Position numbers and translations under genes: made by a program. The notes beneath the pieces were generated by a model. The model was not told the DNA's origin. It did not search any database and saw only the letters and a program-made list of their open reading frames with translations. A DNA stretch of 64,000 nt, taken from positions 248,001 through 312,000 of the forward strand of contig NZ_QMKJ01000001.1 of NCBI RefSeq assembly GCF_003290085.1, in the 5' to 3' direction. The stretch comes from Aliidiomarina sp. B3213. Lineage in GTDB: Bacteria; Pseudomonadota; Gammaproteobacteria; Enterobacterales; Alteromonadaceae. Below are positions 7,779-17,785 of this stretch, one piece after another (positions within the stretch are counted from its first letter, which is position 1; each line of letters starts with the position of its first letter).

Positions 7779-9677
7779 ATGGCTCGGTTGCTCGATAAAG
7801 ATATAGAGGCGTTATTTGCGGCCAGTGACCTAATTACATTGTTTATTTGGGAGAACACCGAACATTGGCCAATCAACTATTGTAGTGATAATGCAGTCAA
7901 ACTGTTGGGTTATAGCAAAGCGGAGCTTGAACGAGGAGAGATTAAATTCGAAGACTTAGTTCACCCCGAGGACTTAAAGCGCGTAATAGGTGAAGTGGAA
8001 TCCGCGATTGAGAACCAGTCCATACGTTCATTTACGCATGAAGATTACCGCCTTTTTAAACGCAATGGAGAAGTGGTTTGGGTTGCCGATACCACTATTC
8101 TGGAAAGAAGTGAAAACGGTGAAGTTGAATATCTCACCGGTCACATCATTGATATTACAGAGCGTAAACAACTCGAGTTATCCTTATCTGCGGAACGTAA
8201 CTATTTATCCCGTGTTATTACCAGTGCTCGCTTAGCTAGTTGGGATTGGGACATCAAAGCGGGGACTGTGAAATTTAACGAAAATTGCCAAGCTTTACTG
8301 GGTGTAAAAGAGGAACAGTTTTCAGACCAAAAGTGGCGTGAGTGGGTACACCCCCATGACATAAAAAATGTTGAAACCCTGGTGCAGGAACATTTATTAG
8401 GTAACTCTCCTTATTACAACGCTGTGTATAGAATTGTGAGAGAAGACGGTACGCTTTTATATGTCGAAGACCGTGGGCAAGTTGTTCGTGTAGACAATAG
8501 CAATCAACCTGCGCAAATGAGCGGAATACTTACTGATATTTCCCTTCACAAGAAAGCTGAATTGGCAGCTCAAGAGCACGCAGAAATGCGCGGAAACATT
8601 TTGGCCAATGTTTCTCATGAAATACGAACACCATTACACGGTATTTTGGGTTTAGCTTCTGTGTTAGAAACAGAAGTGCGGAATCCTCGGCAGAAGCAAT
8701 TGCTCTCTACAATAAGAAAAAGTGGCGATTATTTGCTTCAGTCATTGAATGACGTACTCGATCTAACGCGCGCCGAGAAAGGGTTTTTACAGATTAATCG
8801 GTCGGCTGAGGATGTACGTGAGATTGGCCAACACCTTAAAGACTTATTTTCGGAAAGTTTAAAAGAGAAAGCGTTAACGTTTAAATGCGAAATTGACGAT
8901 AACGTTCCCCAAAACTTAGAAATAGACAGAGTTCGTTTACTGCAAATTCTCATTAACCTCGTGGACAACAGTATCAAATACACCCCGCAAGGTTCGATTA
9001 CCGTTACGTTTTCGTGGAAGCCTAGAACTCAAGAAGACGGTGACCTTGAGATAAAAGTGAAAGACACAGGTGTTGGCATTCGCGACACTGAGCGAGCTTG
9101 GCACCTTTTCGAAAAAGAAAGCGAAGGAGGTACGAGAGGCTCAGGCGTTGGACTTTCAATTGTGCAACAACTTATTCAGCTTCTTGGTGGGCACGTTGAG
9201 CTTATGAGCTCTGAGGAACAAGGCTCAGAGTTTCATATCTATATACCGGCACAAGCCTCAAAGTTAGACGCACTAGAAGCAGTGGTGGAGCGCGCAGGTG
9301 AGCTGAGAAAAGCTTCCGTGCGTGCTTTGATTGTGGACGACAGTGACGTGAACCAGCTCGTTCTTGGCGAAATGCTCGAGAGTTTAGGGTTGGAATTTAT
9401 CAGCGCTTCAAACGGAAACGATGCTTTAGAAGTGATGTCTCACATTGATGTACACATTGTATTCATGGACTGGCATATGCATAGCCTGAATGGACTAGAA
9501 ACCACGCGTAAAATTCGGGAAAAGTACGGTGATAAACCTTTCATTATCGGGTTGACTGCGAATACGTTAGATAGTGTGAAGGAGCAAGCTTTATCTGCCG
9601 GTATGAATGATTTGTTAACGAAGCCTTTCACCTTAAATGAAATTAGAAATGTGGTTGAAACCTTTGATAAAACTTGA
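7779..9677 (+). CDS. Soluble PAS-PAS hybrid histidine kinase with receiver domain
   Basis: A 632-residue hybrid sensor kinase without membrane helices. Two PAS/PAC modules occupy residues about 10-130 and 140-260. The HisKA helix carries the phospho-acceptor His280 in NVSHEIRTP. The ATPase domain follows with the N box LVDNSIKYTP (Asn397), the G1 box DTGVGI and the G2 box GSGVGLS. A C-terminal receiver (residues about 515-628) has VDDSD, the phospho-acceptor Asp564 in FMDWHM, and the conserved Lys615 of LTKPF. All catalytic residues look intact. No separate response regulator or HPt gene is adjacent, so its output is unknown. The cytosolic PAS domains suggest sensing of redox, oxygen or a small ligand. 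Confidence 0.92.
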   Translation: MARLLDKDIEALFAASDLITLFIWENTEHWPINYCSDNAVKLLGYSKAELERGEIKFEDLVHPEDLKRVIGEVESAIENQSIRSFTHEDYRLFKRNGEVVWVADTTILERSENGEVEYLTGHIIDITERKQLELSLSAERNYLSRVITSARLASWDWDIKAGTVKFNENCQALLGVKEEQFSDQKWREWVHPHDIKNVETLVQEHLLGNSPYYNAVYRIVREDGTLLYVEDRGQVVRVDNSNQPAQMSGILTDISLHKKAELAAQEHAEMRGNILANVSHEIRTPLHGILGLASVLETEVRNPRQKQLLSTIRKSGDYLLQSLNDVLDLTRAEKGFLQINRSAEDVREIGQHLKDLFSESLKEKALTFKCEIDDNVPQNLEIDRVRLLQILINLVDNSIKYTPQGSITVTFSWKPRTQEDGDLEIKVKDTGVGIRDTERAWHLFEKESEGGTRGSGVGLSIVQQLIQLLGGHVELMSSEEQGSEFHIYIPAQASKLDALEAVVERAGELRKASVRALIVDDSDVNQLVLGEMLESLGLEFISASNGNDALEVMSHIDVHIVFMDWHMHSLNGLETTRKIREKYGDKPFIIGLTANTLDSVKEQALSAGMNDLLTKPFTLNEIRNVVETFDKT

Positions 9678-9749
9678 GAAATGATAACTTTCTCCTATGC
9701 TTAGGGAGAAAATAATAATGATCAAATTCAAAACGATTAGGGGTAAAGC

Positions 9750-9947
9750 ATGAACAAAATTGTATCTTTGGCCATATTAGTCGCTGGTGTAATTCTGTTG
9801 TGGTTCGGCTGGCAGGAAAAGCAGTCGGTAGCTTCACAAGCGTCTGAATTAGTGACAAACCAGCCTACCGACAATGCTATGTGGTTCCTCATTGCAGGGG
9901 CAGTTGCAACGATTATTGGTATTGGCGGGCTTTTATTTAAAAAATAA
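9750..9947 (+). CDS. DUF3185 family small membrane protein
   Basis: A 65-residue protein with two membrane helices (residues about 4-20 and 44-62) separated by a polar loop. The spacing and the LLWFGWQ and MWFLIAGAVATIIGIGGLL segments match the DUF3185 family, of unknown function. An AGGGGT ribosome-binding site precedes the ATG. The gene is flanked by two hairpins: a weak one at about 9690-9713 (TTTCTCC with GGGAGAAA, no T-run), and the strong terminator at 10016-10049. It is therefore probably transcribed on its own. Confidence 0.75.
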   Translation: MNKIVSLAILVAGVILLWFGWQEKQSVASQASELVTNQPTDNAMWFLIAGAVATIIGIGGLLFKK

Positions 9948-10015
9948 ATCCGCACAATGCGCCGAAAAACTGCGCGAAAACTATACAAAAATTGGTTTGG
10001 AAATCAGTTAGAATG

Positions 10016-10049
10016 ACGTCTTTCAATATGTGTTGAGAGACGTTTTTTT
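10016..10049 (+). terminator. Intrinsic terminator or attenuator ending at the moxR start codon
   Basis: An 11-bp stem (10016-10026 with 10033-10043, one G-T pair) and a six-base loop are followed by a T-run to 10049. The ATG of the next gene starts at 10050. The GAGAG that would serve as the moxR ribosome-binding site (10035-10039) lies in the right arm of the stem, so the hairpin would both end upstream transcripts and hide the site. A -10-like TAGAAT at 10009-10014 would give transcripts starting inside the left arm and unable to form the full hairpin. The structure is seen in the sequence; the regulatory reading is inference. Confidence 0.75.
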
Positions 10050-10934
10050 ATGGCTGAATTTAACGATACAAGAAGTGTAAACCAAAGGCATTCGTTTTCA
10101 AGCACGCAAGATTATATTGTCTCAGAGGAGCTTGCGTTGGCAGTAAATGCGGCTGTGGTGTTAGAGAAGCCTTTATTGCTAAAAGGTGAACCTGGAACGG
10201 GGAAAACACAGCTTGCAGAAGCTTTAGCAGCTTCCTTAGATGCTGAACTATTAAGCTGGAATATTAAGTCGACCACTAAAGCTCAGCAGGGACTGTATGA
10301 ATACGACGCCGTGTCGCGACTAAGAGACAGTCAGCTCGGCAACGACAAAGTTCACGATATTAAAAATTACATTCGTCCGGGGAAGCTCTGGCAGGCGTTT
10401 ACCGCGCAAAAACGTCCTATTTTATTAATCGATGAGATAGACAAAGCAGATATCGAGTTCCCTAATGACTTGTTACATGAGTTGGACAAGATGGCTTTCG
10501 ACGTTTACGAGACGGGTGAACGGATTACAGCAAACCAAAGACCGATTGTTTTAATCACATCAAACAATGAGAAGGAGCTTCCCGACGCCTTTTTACGCCG
10601 CTGTTTCTTTCATTACATTCGTTTTCCTGACGAGGAAACCCTGCGAAGTATTGTAGAGGTGCATTACCCCGACATTCAAAAGCGCCTAGTTTCTGAAGCG
10701 TTACAAACATTCTTTGCAGTGCGCGAAATGTCTTCATTAAAGAAAAAGCCATCGACGTCTGAGCTATTAGATTGGATTAGATTGTTGCTAGCAGAGGAAA
10801 TATCTCCTGAGCAACTGCAAAAACACAGAGAAAAGGGTGGGTTAATGCCACTGTTTGGTGCATTGCTAAAAAACGAGCAAGACGTGGAGATGGTCGAGAA
10901 GCTCGCGTTTATGGCAAAACGCAGAGATTATTAA
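10050..10934 (+). CDS. MoxR-type AAA+ ATPase
   Basis: A 294-residue MoxR-family AAA+ ATPase, a class of chaperones that usually activate or insert cofactors into a partner together with a VWA protein. Walker A (GEPGTGKTQ, near residue 46), Walker B (ILLIDEIDKAD, near 130), sensor 1 (ITSNNEKELPDAFLRRC) and the arginine-finger region are visible. The downstream VWA gene begins on the next base after the stop, so the two form a tightly coupled pair. The target is not encoded next to them and cannot be named; CoxE-like partners elsewhere act on metalloenzymes such as CO dehydrogenase, but none is present here. The start codon sits right at the end of a terminator T-run. Confidence 0.9.
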   Translation: MAEFNDTRSVNQRHSFSSTQDYIVSEELALAVNAAVVLEKPLLLKGEPGTGKTQLAEALAASLDAELLSWNIKSTTKAQQGLYEYDAVSRLRDSQLGNDKVHDIKNYIRPGKLWQAFTAQKRPILLIDEIDKADIEFPNDLLHELDKMAFDVYETGERITANQRPIVLITSNNEKELPDAFLRRCFFHYIRFPDEETLRSIVEVHYPDIQKRLVSEALQTFFAVREMSSLKKKPSTSELLDWIRLLLAEEISPEQLQKHREKGGLMPLFGALLKNEQDVEMVEKLAFMAKRRDY

Positions 10935-12104
10935 ATGCTCATTCAGTTTTTCTTTACGCTTAGAAAGCATGGTGTGCCAGTTTCAATAACCGAGTTACTG
11001 GACTTGCTTGGTGCTTTAGAGCAAAAAATTGTTTTTGCGAATATAGAGCAATTCTACTCTTTAGCGCGCACATTGTTGGTTAAGGACGAGTCGAAATATG
11101 ACCGCTTTGATCGTGCTTTTGCAGAGTACTTTGATGGCGTGGAACAAATAGATATTGCTTCAGCTATTCCTGATGAATGGTTAATACCTAGTTTACAGAG
11201 GCAGTTATCGGAAGAAGACAAGAAGGCACTGAAAGGTTTAGGCGATTTACAGTCATTAATCGATAAATTTAAAGAACGACTTCAGGAACAACAAGAACGA
11301 CATGCTGGCGGTAATAAATGGATAGGTACAGGCGGCACCTCTCCGTTTGGGGCTTATGGTTATAACCCAGAGGGTATACGCATCGGCCAAGAAGGCAGTA
11401 ATGCGCGCCGAGCGGTGAAAGTTTGGGACAAAAGAGAATTCCAAGACCTCGATGATGATCAGGTACTGAACAACAGAAGTATTCAGATTGCCCTTCGAGC
11501 GCTTAGGCGCTTTGCCAGAACAGGAGCTGCAAACGAGTTAGACTTAGACGGAACCGTAAAGGCAACGTCGCAAAAGGCTGGGCTACTTGATCTTAAATGG
11601 CAGGCAGAGCGACATAATGCGGTAAAAGTACTTATTTTGTTTGACGTAGGTGGGTCAATGGACGACTACATATACGAATGCGAACAATTATTTAGCGCAG
11701 CACGAACAGAGTTTAAGCACCTAGAATTTTATTACTTCCATAATTGCGTATATGAGGGCGTATGGAAAGAAAATAAGCGGCGCTATCAAGGTCAAATACC
11801 TACGGCAGAGCTGCTACAAAAGTTTGGCTCAGACTATAAGCTTATTTTTGTCGGTGACGCCACTATGGGCCCTTATGAAATATCTTACCCTGGAGGTTCT
11901 GTTGAACATTGGAATGAAGAGCCTGGTGCATTGTGGATGGAGCGGTTATGCCAACACTTTCAAAAGGTCGCTTGGCTTAATCCACAACCAATAGAGCACT
12001 GGCAGTGGTACCCGTCGATTCAAATGATGTCGCAATTAGTAGACAAACGTATGTTTCCAATGACCGTTCATGGTTTACAAGACGCTATTCGGGCGCTGAG
12101 TTAA
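10935..12104 (+). CDS. VWA domain protein, CoxE-like partner of the MoxR ATPase
   Basis: A 389-residue cytoplasmic protein of the VWA_CoxE type. The N-terminal half is helical. The C-terminal half carries a von Willebrand A fold with a MIDAS-like DVGGSMD at about residue 237 (a common variant of DxSxS in this family) and a later FVGDATMGP segment. It presumably works with the MoxR ATPase encoded immediately upstream, acting as the substrate-binding partner of a metal-dependent chaperone machine. The start directly follows the upstream stop. The last 20 bases overlap the convergent TlpA-like gene. Confidence 0.88.
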   Translation: MLIQFFFTLRKHGVPVSITELLDLLGALEQKIVFANIEQFYSLARTLLVKDESKYDRFDRAFAEYFDGVEQIDIASAIPDEWLIPSLQRQLSEEDKKALKGLGDLQSLIDKFKERLQEQQERHAGGNKWIGTGGTSPFGAYGYNPEGIRIGQEGSNARRAVKVWDKREFQDLDDDQVLNNRSIQIALRALRRFARTGAANELDLDGTVKATSQKAGLLDLKWQAERHNAVKVLILFDVGGSMDDYIYECEQLFSAARTEFKHLEFYYFHNCVYEGVWKENKRRYQGQIPTAELLQKFGSDYKLIFVGDATMGPYEISYPGGSVEHWNEEPGALWMERLCQHFQKVAWLNPQPIEHWQWYPSIQMMSQLVDKRMFPMTVHGLQDAIRALS

Positions 12105-12909
12105 CTTCACGCGCCCGTCGCATTCCCTGCTCCAACCTTGCTGGGGATAGTTCTCCAATGTGACTGTCCACCAATGCTCCCTCAGAATTAAAAAATAGCG
12201 TGGTGGGTAGGACATAAGTGTCCAATTGGGTTGAAAACTGACTTCTGACGTCGAGTAGGTTGTGGGTGAACTGGAGATTTTGTTCATTTAAGAATTGTTG
12301 AATGGCTTCTCGATTTTCACCCTGATTCACGATAACAATAGCAACGTCTTGCTGCCGGTTTTGAGCATCTTCTAGTATCGGCATTTCCTTCACACATGGT
12401 CCACACCAAGAAGCCCATAAATTAAACACTGTTGGGTTTCCTAGATATTGTTCAGTAAGTAATACCGAATCGCCAGCATAGCTTTGCAGCGTCATTGCTG
12501 GCATATCGGGCGGATTAAAATACCAACTCTGATATACAAAATGAGAGGTGAAAAAGCATGTTGCGCCCAATACGCAAGAGACTAATAATTGTTTACTCCG
12601 TTCTTTATGCTTCCAGCTTTCCCAAGCAAGCATAAGTATGCCGAAGGAAAAGCCCGCTATGAGATTAAAGCCTCCGTCTCGGACGTTTAGAATTTGCCAC
12701 CATTCGTTTTGGTATTGCTGCCAATACTGAATGACGTAACCGACGCGGGCGGCTATTAAGGTTACTGCTATAACTCTGAAAATGTAGTCGCTAAGCGGCT
12801 TTTTGTTTTTTCTCGTTAGAAGATAACCCACCAAAAACGTGCAGGCGACTGAAATAAAGAAAATAAGATGGGAAATGGAAAAGCCAAATGGCCCTATTGA
12901 AACTGACAC
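12085..12909 (-). CDS. TlpA-like thiol-disulfide oxidoreductase with Lgt-like membrane head
   Basis: A 274-residue two-part protein. Residues about 1-125 form several membrane helices that echo the start of prolipoprotein diacylglyceryl transferase (IGPFGFSISHL, then AARVGYVIQYW and RDGGFN), but the catalytic Lgt regions are missing. Residues about 135-270 are a TlpA/ResA thioredoxin domain, with the active site WASWCGPC (Cys169, Cys172) and a cis-proline segment VLPTTLF. It should be a membrane-anchored periplasmic reductant of disulfides, for instance in cytochrome c maturation or metal-site assembly. The start is a GTG preceded by AGGA. It stands alone, convergent with the VWA gene. Confidence 0.85.
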   Translation of the reverse strand: MSVSIGPFGFSISHLIFFISVACTFLVGYLLTRKNKKPLSDYIFRVIAVTLIAARVGYVIQYWQQYQNEWWQILNVRDGGFNLIAGFSFGILMLAWESWKHKERSKQLLVSCVLGATCFFTSHFVYQSWYFNPPDMPAMTLQSYAGDSVLLTEQYLGNPTVFNLWASWCGPCVKEMPILEDAQNRQQDVAIVIVNQGENREAIQQFLNEQNLQFTHNLLDVRSQFSTQLDTYVLPTTLFFNSEGALVDSHIGELSPARLEQGMRRAREVNSAPE

Positions 12910-13097
12910 AATTCTCGTCCTAACAACCTAAAACATCAGCTTATAACGTTACCATGAAGTTGGATAAAACCACATATTTCTAAACTTTTCTTGATTCCAA
13001 TCAATATCGGTCGATAAACCTATGATGAGAGTAAGCTGAATTTAGTTTATATTGTACAAAAAACTATGTAGATAAGCATAAGCAAGAAGGACTCGTT

Positions 13098-14672
13098 GTG
13101 CGTATTAATAACCCCATTACCCAAAAAGAATATAAGTTATCGCCGGATGACAGACTCATATCGTCGACGGATACTCGCGGCAAAATCACCTACTTTAATG
13201 AGCGTTTTAGAGAGGTAAGTGGTTATGATGCAGATGAATTGATGGGAGCACCGCATAACCTTATACGCCACCCGGACATGCCAAAAGCTGCATTTGCTGA
13301 CATGTGGGACACTATTCGTGCGGGCAAACCTTGGATGGGGTTAGTTAAAAACCGCCGCAAAAACGGTGATCACTACTGGGTGAGTGCGTATGTAACACCT
13401 ATGTATGAACGTGGGCAGTTGGTAGGTTACGAGTCGGTACGTGTAGCGCCTGAAAATGCTCAAAAAGAGCGGGCAATGGGCCTCTATCGTCGTTTGAATG
13501 AGGGTAAGTCGCCGCATACGTGGTTACAAAGGTTAACAGAGGGAGTAAGAACGCTTGCTCCGGTATGGACTGCTCCGATTCTAATTACCTTAGGATTGTT
13601 ACTTGCTCAGCAGTGGCTGTGGGGAAGCCTCTCGGCAGTAGCGAGTATTATAGGTATGTTTATGCAATTGGCGATGCACAACAAAGCTATGAAAGATATT
13701 CGAGCGATTCGCCCACATGCGTTTGCTAATTCGGTAATTGCAGAAACCTATTCAAATCACTCTGGCGCTCGTGCTGAATTAGAAATGGTACTTCGTAGTG
13801 AAGAAGCCCGAGCAAGAACAGGGTTTACTCGAATTCAGGACGCGGCGGCAGGGTTACACGACGTTGTTGCTGCTACACGTAAACAAGCTGAACTGAGCAG
13901 CCAACTAGTGGATCAACAGAACCAAGCGACACAGCAAACAGCGTCTGCAATTAATGAAATGACCACGTCCATACAAGAAGTGGCAGACAGCGTAGAAGGC
14001 AATGCGAAGCAGGCCGAAGAAGCTTCAACTAATGTTGATCAAAGCTCTGAACTGGCTGGCGAAGCCATGGTTGCCATAAACACATTGAGCGACTCGGTTC
14101 GCTCTATCGTGACGACCGTAGACGAACTTGCTCAGTCGACAAATTCCATCGGGGAAGCTGCCGATATTATTGCGAGTATTGCTGATCAAACCAACTTGTT
14201 GGCGCTGAATGCCGCGATAGAAGCGGCTAGAGCGGGTGAACATGGCCGTGGTTTCAGTGTTGTGGCTGATGAGGTTCGCTCTCTGGCGGCAAAAACACAA
14301 GAGTCTACAGATCGCATTCATGGCATTATCGACCAACTTCGAGAGCGCGCCCAGAACGCAGTTCGCGTGTCTTCGGAAGGTGAAAAGGCAGCCGAAGCAG
14401 GCGTAGCAAAAGTACAAGCGACTGAACGGGCGTTACAAGAAATTAAGGCTGCAGTAAGTGCCATTACGGACTCTACGATTCAGATGTCCTCTGCGGTTGA
14501 AGAGCAAAGTAATGTTGCGGAGCACATTAACCAGCAGATTACAGATATTGCTGATGGAGCCGGTAGGGCACAACAAAACTCAAACGAGACTTATGAAGTA
14601 AGTGTGAATTTAGAAGACACAACGGAATACCTCTACGCGTTAATTAATAGGTTTGCGCTAGACAAAAAATAA
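13098..14672 (+). CDS. Aer-like PAS methyl-accepting chemotaxis protein
   Basis: A 524-residue chemoreceptor of the Aer type. An N-terminal PAS domain (residues about 10-125; [27 protein letters not shown]) is followed by a short hydrophobic anchor (residues about 155-195) and a cytoplasmic signalling domain with the conserved hairpin tip [35 protein letters not shown]. Aer receptors bind FAD in the PAS domain and steer cells by redox or oxygen; the FAD-binding residues were not checked individually. The start is the GTG at 13098 after an AAGAAGGA ribosome-binding site. A diguanylate cyclase gene follows on the same strand 111 bases downstream. Confidence 0.92.
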   Translation: MRINNPITQKEYKLSPDDRLISSTDTRGKITYFNERFREVSGYDADELMGAPHNLIRHPDMPKAAFADMWDTIRAGKPWMGLVKNRRKNGDHYWVSAYVTPMYERGQLVGYESVRVAPENAQKERAMGLYRRLNEGKSPHTWLQRLTEGVRTLAPVWTAPILITLGLLLAQQWLWGSLSAVASIIGMFMQLAMHNKAMKDIRAIRPHAFANSVIAETYSNHSGARAELEMVLRSEEARARTGFTRIQDAAAGLHDVVAATRKQAELSSQLVDQQNQATQQTASAINEMTTSIQEVADSVEGNAKQAEEASTNVDQSSELAGEAMVAINTLSDSVRSIVTTVDELAQSTNSIGEAADIIASIADQTNLLALNAAIEAARAGEHGRGFSVVADEVRSLAAKTQESTDRIHGIIDQLRERAQNAVRVSSEGEKAAEAGVAKVQATERALQEIKAAVSAITDSTIQMSSAVEEQSNVAEHINQQITDIADGAGRAQQNSNETYEVSVNLEDTTEYLYALINRFALDKK

Positions 14673-14783
14673 TCGAAACACTATGCGCAAGGGCTCAATT
14701 TCGCTATGGTTCTGAATTCAGAGTTTGTTCTGATGTGAAAACGGTTTGATAGTGTGTGAAGCGAGAGGAATGGGAGTTGTTGA

Positions 14784-17699
14784 ATGAAGTATTCCCTAAG
14801 TAAGTTTAAGTGTGTTGCATGGGCGTCATTATACTTGTTCAGTATTAGTGTTCACGCGCATGAAGACATTCCTAGATCTCACACTAACGAATACTTCACT
14901 GAAACTTGGACGACGCGCGATGGCTTGCCTCACAATACTATAAACTCGATTGCGCAAACTGAAGACGGCTATATTTGGCTTGCAACGTGGGAAGGTGTTT
15001 CTCGATATAATGGTCGCAGTTTCCAAGTTTTTGAGCGAAACGAGGAAACTGGATTTGCAGACGCTGGAATTCATGCATTAGCCGTAAGAGACGATGGTCA
15101 TTTGGTGGTTGGTGGCGCAAGGGGCGCCTTACACCAATACTTCCAAAATAAATGGTCTGACTTACCTCAACCTGAAGCACTAGTCACCTCTATAGAAGAA
15201 GATCGGCACGGTGTTCTCTGGGTTGCAACCCAAGGCAATGGCGTTTATCGCGTTGAGAACCAAGAAATTATTTCGTTTAATCAATTCTCCGGTCCTTATG
15301 CGACAGCTTTTCAAGTTAAAGACATTCCAAACTTAGGTATTGTGGCTGGAACCGCAGAAGGACTATGGGTGCTGAGTCCTTCTAGAATGGAAGTTCCCGA
15401 CGAGACTACGAGTTGGGGGACTTTACATGGCACTGAAGCTCTTGCGGAGTTAGATATTCGCGACTTTACCTATACGGAAGATGACCGGCTGTTAATCGGA
15501 ACAGAGCAGGGACTGTATACATGGACTCGCGGCAGTTTGTCTGGCCCTTTAGCGGGTACACAAGGCGTTACCATATCTAAAATTTTAGTGGCAGAAAATG
15601 GTGCCCTTTGGCTTGGTAGTCAAGATCGGGGTGTTTTTAGAGTATTAGATGGCGAGTTCAGACACTACACTATTGAAAGCGGTCTACCTAACAACAGCAT
15701 AGTGTCTTTATTTGAAGACCGGGAAAATAGTATCTGGGTGGGCACCAATGGTGGTTTAGTGCGCTTGCGTTCAGCCCCCTTTAGAAGTTTTGAGAGCGTC
15801 GATGGGTTAAGTGACGATTTCGTTCGGGGATTAGCAGAAAGTAAAGATGGTCGTGTATACATTGCAACCAGTAGAGGCATGAGCTGTTTATATGGTGATG
15901 AGGTTCAGCCTTGTTTTGATGCACCAGAGCTTGCTAACGAATCTTTCTTGAGCGTTGCTGAAGATGCTAATGGTGGTGTCTGGATGGGGACGGTGAGCAA
16001 TGGAGTGTTTCACTACTATAACGGCGAGCTTACCCAATACACTCAAGAGCAAGGTTTGCCGGATATGGATATTCGCAGCATCGAAACTACCGAAAATCAA
16101 GGTGTTTGGTTTGGTACTGCGTTAGGTTTAGTGCAAATTGAGGATGGAGTTTCGCATAGCTTCACCGAGTATGAAGGCTTAACCGATAATTTCATAATGT
16201 CTGTGCATGAAGCTCGAGACGGGACAATATGGGTTGGCACTGGGCATGGTGTAACTCTATTAACGCGGCAAGTAGATGGAAGCTATGAGTTGTCGTATCT
16301 GGATTTCCCCGATGGGAGTGATGCAGAGTATGTATTTGGTATATATGAACGAGAAGCTTCCAATGAAATGTGGTTAACCACCGATCGGGGGCTAGTTCGC
16401 GTTAATCTCTCGGACATGTCAGTGTCTGACGTAACAAAAGACGATGGTTTACCATTCGACAAATATTTCGAAGTTATAGAAGATCAGGAACAACACCTTT
16501 GGTTGAGCTCAAACCGGGGTATTGTTCGCTTTCCTTATGAAGAGGCTAGCGCCGTTGCTGACGGAGACTCAATTGTTCTTACCATCGAAATATTCGGTGA
16601 AAGCGACGGTATGTCTAGCGCCCAAGCTAATGGTGGTTCAGGGCCTTCAGCAATAGTGGAGCGCAGTGGCCGTCTGCTTTTCGCGACCTCAAAAGGGGTG
16701 GCATCGGTTTATCCATCAGACATAGGTGTTTTTGATGAAATTAAACCGCCAGTTGTTATTGAGAACGTAATCGTAGACGGTGCATCGGTCAACTGGTTCG
16801 AAGAGCTTGTATTTTCGCCTTCCACACAGCGGATTGCATTTGAATTTGCCGGGTTAGGTTACATTATGCCCCAGCGGATTCAGTATCGCACTAAGCTTGT
16901 CGGCTTTGACGACGATTGGGTTGAGCGGGGAACACAAGTCTCGTCAGAATACACCAACCTAGCGCCTGGCGACTACGAGTTTAAAGTGCAGGCGAATTAC
17001 CCGAACAGTGAACAGGATTGGAGTGAAACTTCAGTGCACTTTACGCTGCAACCGTCTATTTGGGAGATGCGCGTATTCTGGGCGGGATTAGGGGCCGCCG
17101 TCATTGTATTAATGTTACTCGTCTATCGCTGGCGCTTGAGCGAATTAAGCCGTTCTGAAATGCAACTCAAAGAGCAGGTGAAAGAAAAAACTCAAGAACT
17201 CGAACGCTTGGCTATGGAAGACATTCTAACGGGACTACCCAATCGTAGGGCGTTAGATAGAATGTTAAAGACCGAATTTAATCGTGCTCAACGTTATGAT
17301 CGCTGTTTAAGTTTGGCGATACTGGATGTCGATCACTTTAAAAACATTAATGATCAACATTCCCACGAAATTGGTGACAAGGCGTTGGTGCTGTTGGCCA
17401 GGGTTCTACGTGACTTTGGGCGCGAAATCGATGTGGTATCGCGTTGGGGCGGGGAGGAGTTTGTTATTCTATTCCCAGACACTCCTATCGACGATGCGAT
17501 TGCGGTATGTGAACGATTGCGTAAGACAATTCAAAATACAGATTGTAGTGAAATCGCCCCGCAAATAAAAATGACGGTCAGTATCGGATTAGCTGCGTCG
17601 AATAAAGCGGATAGTGGTGAAAAGCTACTGTCGCTTGCGGACGCGGCACTTTATGAAGCAAAACAAACAGGTAGAAACAAGGTTTGCTTTCGTAAGTAA
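14784..17699 (+). CDS. Two-component-regulator-propeller diguanylate cyclase
   Basis: A 971-residue membrane sensor. A signal peptide (residues 1-25, cut near VHA-HE) precedes a long periplasmic region made of Reg_prop beta-propeller repeats (residues about 30-640, recurring DGLPHN-, GLSDDF- and IWVGT-type blades). Then come a Y_Y_Y domain (about 690-755), one membrane helix (about 764-784), a short coiled coil and a GGDEF domain. The active site is GGEEF (near 889) and an inhibitory RxxD site (REID) sits five residues before it, so it should make c-di-GMP and be product-inhibited. Periplasmic propellers of this type sense extracellular polymers in Bacteroidetes hybrid sensors; the ligand here is unknown. 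A GGGAG ribosome-binding site precedes the ATG. Confidence 0.93.
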   Translation: MKYSLSKFKCVAWASLYLFSISVHAHEDIPRSHTNEYFTETWTTRDGLPHNTINSIAQTEDGYIWLATWEGVSRYNGRSFQVFERNEETGFADAGIHALAVRDDGHLVVGGARGALHQYFQNKWSDLPQPEALVTSIEEDRHGVLWVATQGNGVYRVENQEIISFNQFSGPYATAFQVKDIPNLGIVAGTAEGLWVLSPSRMEVPDETTSWGTLHGTEALAELDIRDFTYTEDDRLLIGTEQGLYTWTRGSLSGPLAGTQGVTISKILVAENGALWLGSQDRGVFRVLDGEFRHYTIESGLPNNSIVSLFEDRENSIWVGTNGGLVRLRSAPFRSFESVDGLSDDFVRGLAESKDGRVYIATSRGMSCLYGDEVQPCFDAPELANESFLSVAEDANGGVWMGTVSNGVFHYYNGELTQYTQEQGLPDMDIRSIETTENQGVWFGTALGLVQIEDGVSHSFTEYEGLTDNFIMSVHEARDGTIWVGTGHGVTLLTRQVDGSYELSYLDFPDGSDAEYVFGIYEREASNEMWLTTDRGLVRVNLSDMSVSDVTKDDGLPFDKYFEVIEDQEQHLWLSSNRGIVRFPYEEASAVADGDSIVLTIEIFGESDGMSSAQANGGSGPSAIVERSGRLLFATSKGVASVYPSDIGVFDEIKPPVVIENVIVDGASVNWFEELVFSPSTQRIAFEFAGLGYIMPQRIQYRTKLVGFDDDWVERGTQVSSEYTNLAPGDYEFKVQANYPNSEQDWSETSVHFTLQPSIWEMRVFWAGLGAAVIVLMLLVYRWRLSELSRSEMQLKEQVKEKTQELERLAMEDILTGLPNRRALDRMLKTEFNRAQRYDRCLSLAILDVDHFKNINDQHSHEIGDKALVLLARVLRDFGREIDVVSRWGGEEFVILFPDTPIDDAIAVCERLRKTIQNTDCSEIAPQIKMTVSIGLAASNKADSGEKLLSLADAALYEAKQTGRNKVCFRK

Positions 17700-17785
17700 T
17701 CCAATTTAGGCTAGAAAATTCAATTCTAATTCAATTATTTATGTGTTCTATTAGATATCGGAATGCGTAACTAAGGAAATATAAG

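Noticed and set aside
9690-9713. Terminator after the hybrid kinase gene
   Set aside because: The stem (TTTCTCC with GGGAGAAA) needs a bulge and is not followed by a T-run; kept only as a remark under the DUF3185 gene.
12965-13020. Sigma-28-type flagellar promoter upstream of the Aer-like gene (TAAACTTT and GTCGATAA)
   Set aside because: The two halves are about 21 bases apart instead of about 11, so they cannot form one promoter.
14025-14417. A 130-residue minus-strand frame within the Aer-like gene
   Set aside because: Complement of the strongly conserved chemoreceptor signalling domain; composition is not protein-like and there is no start context.
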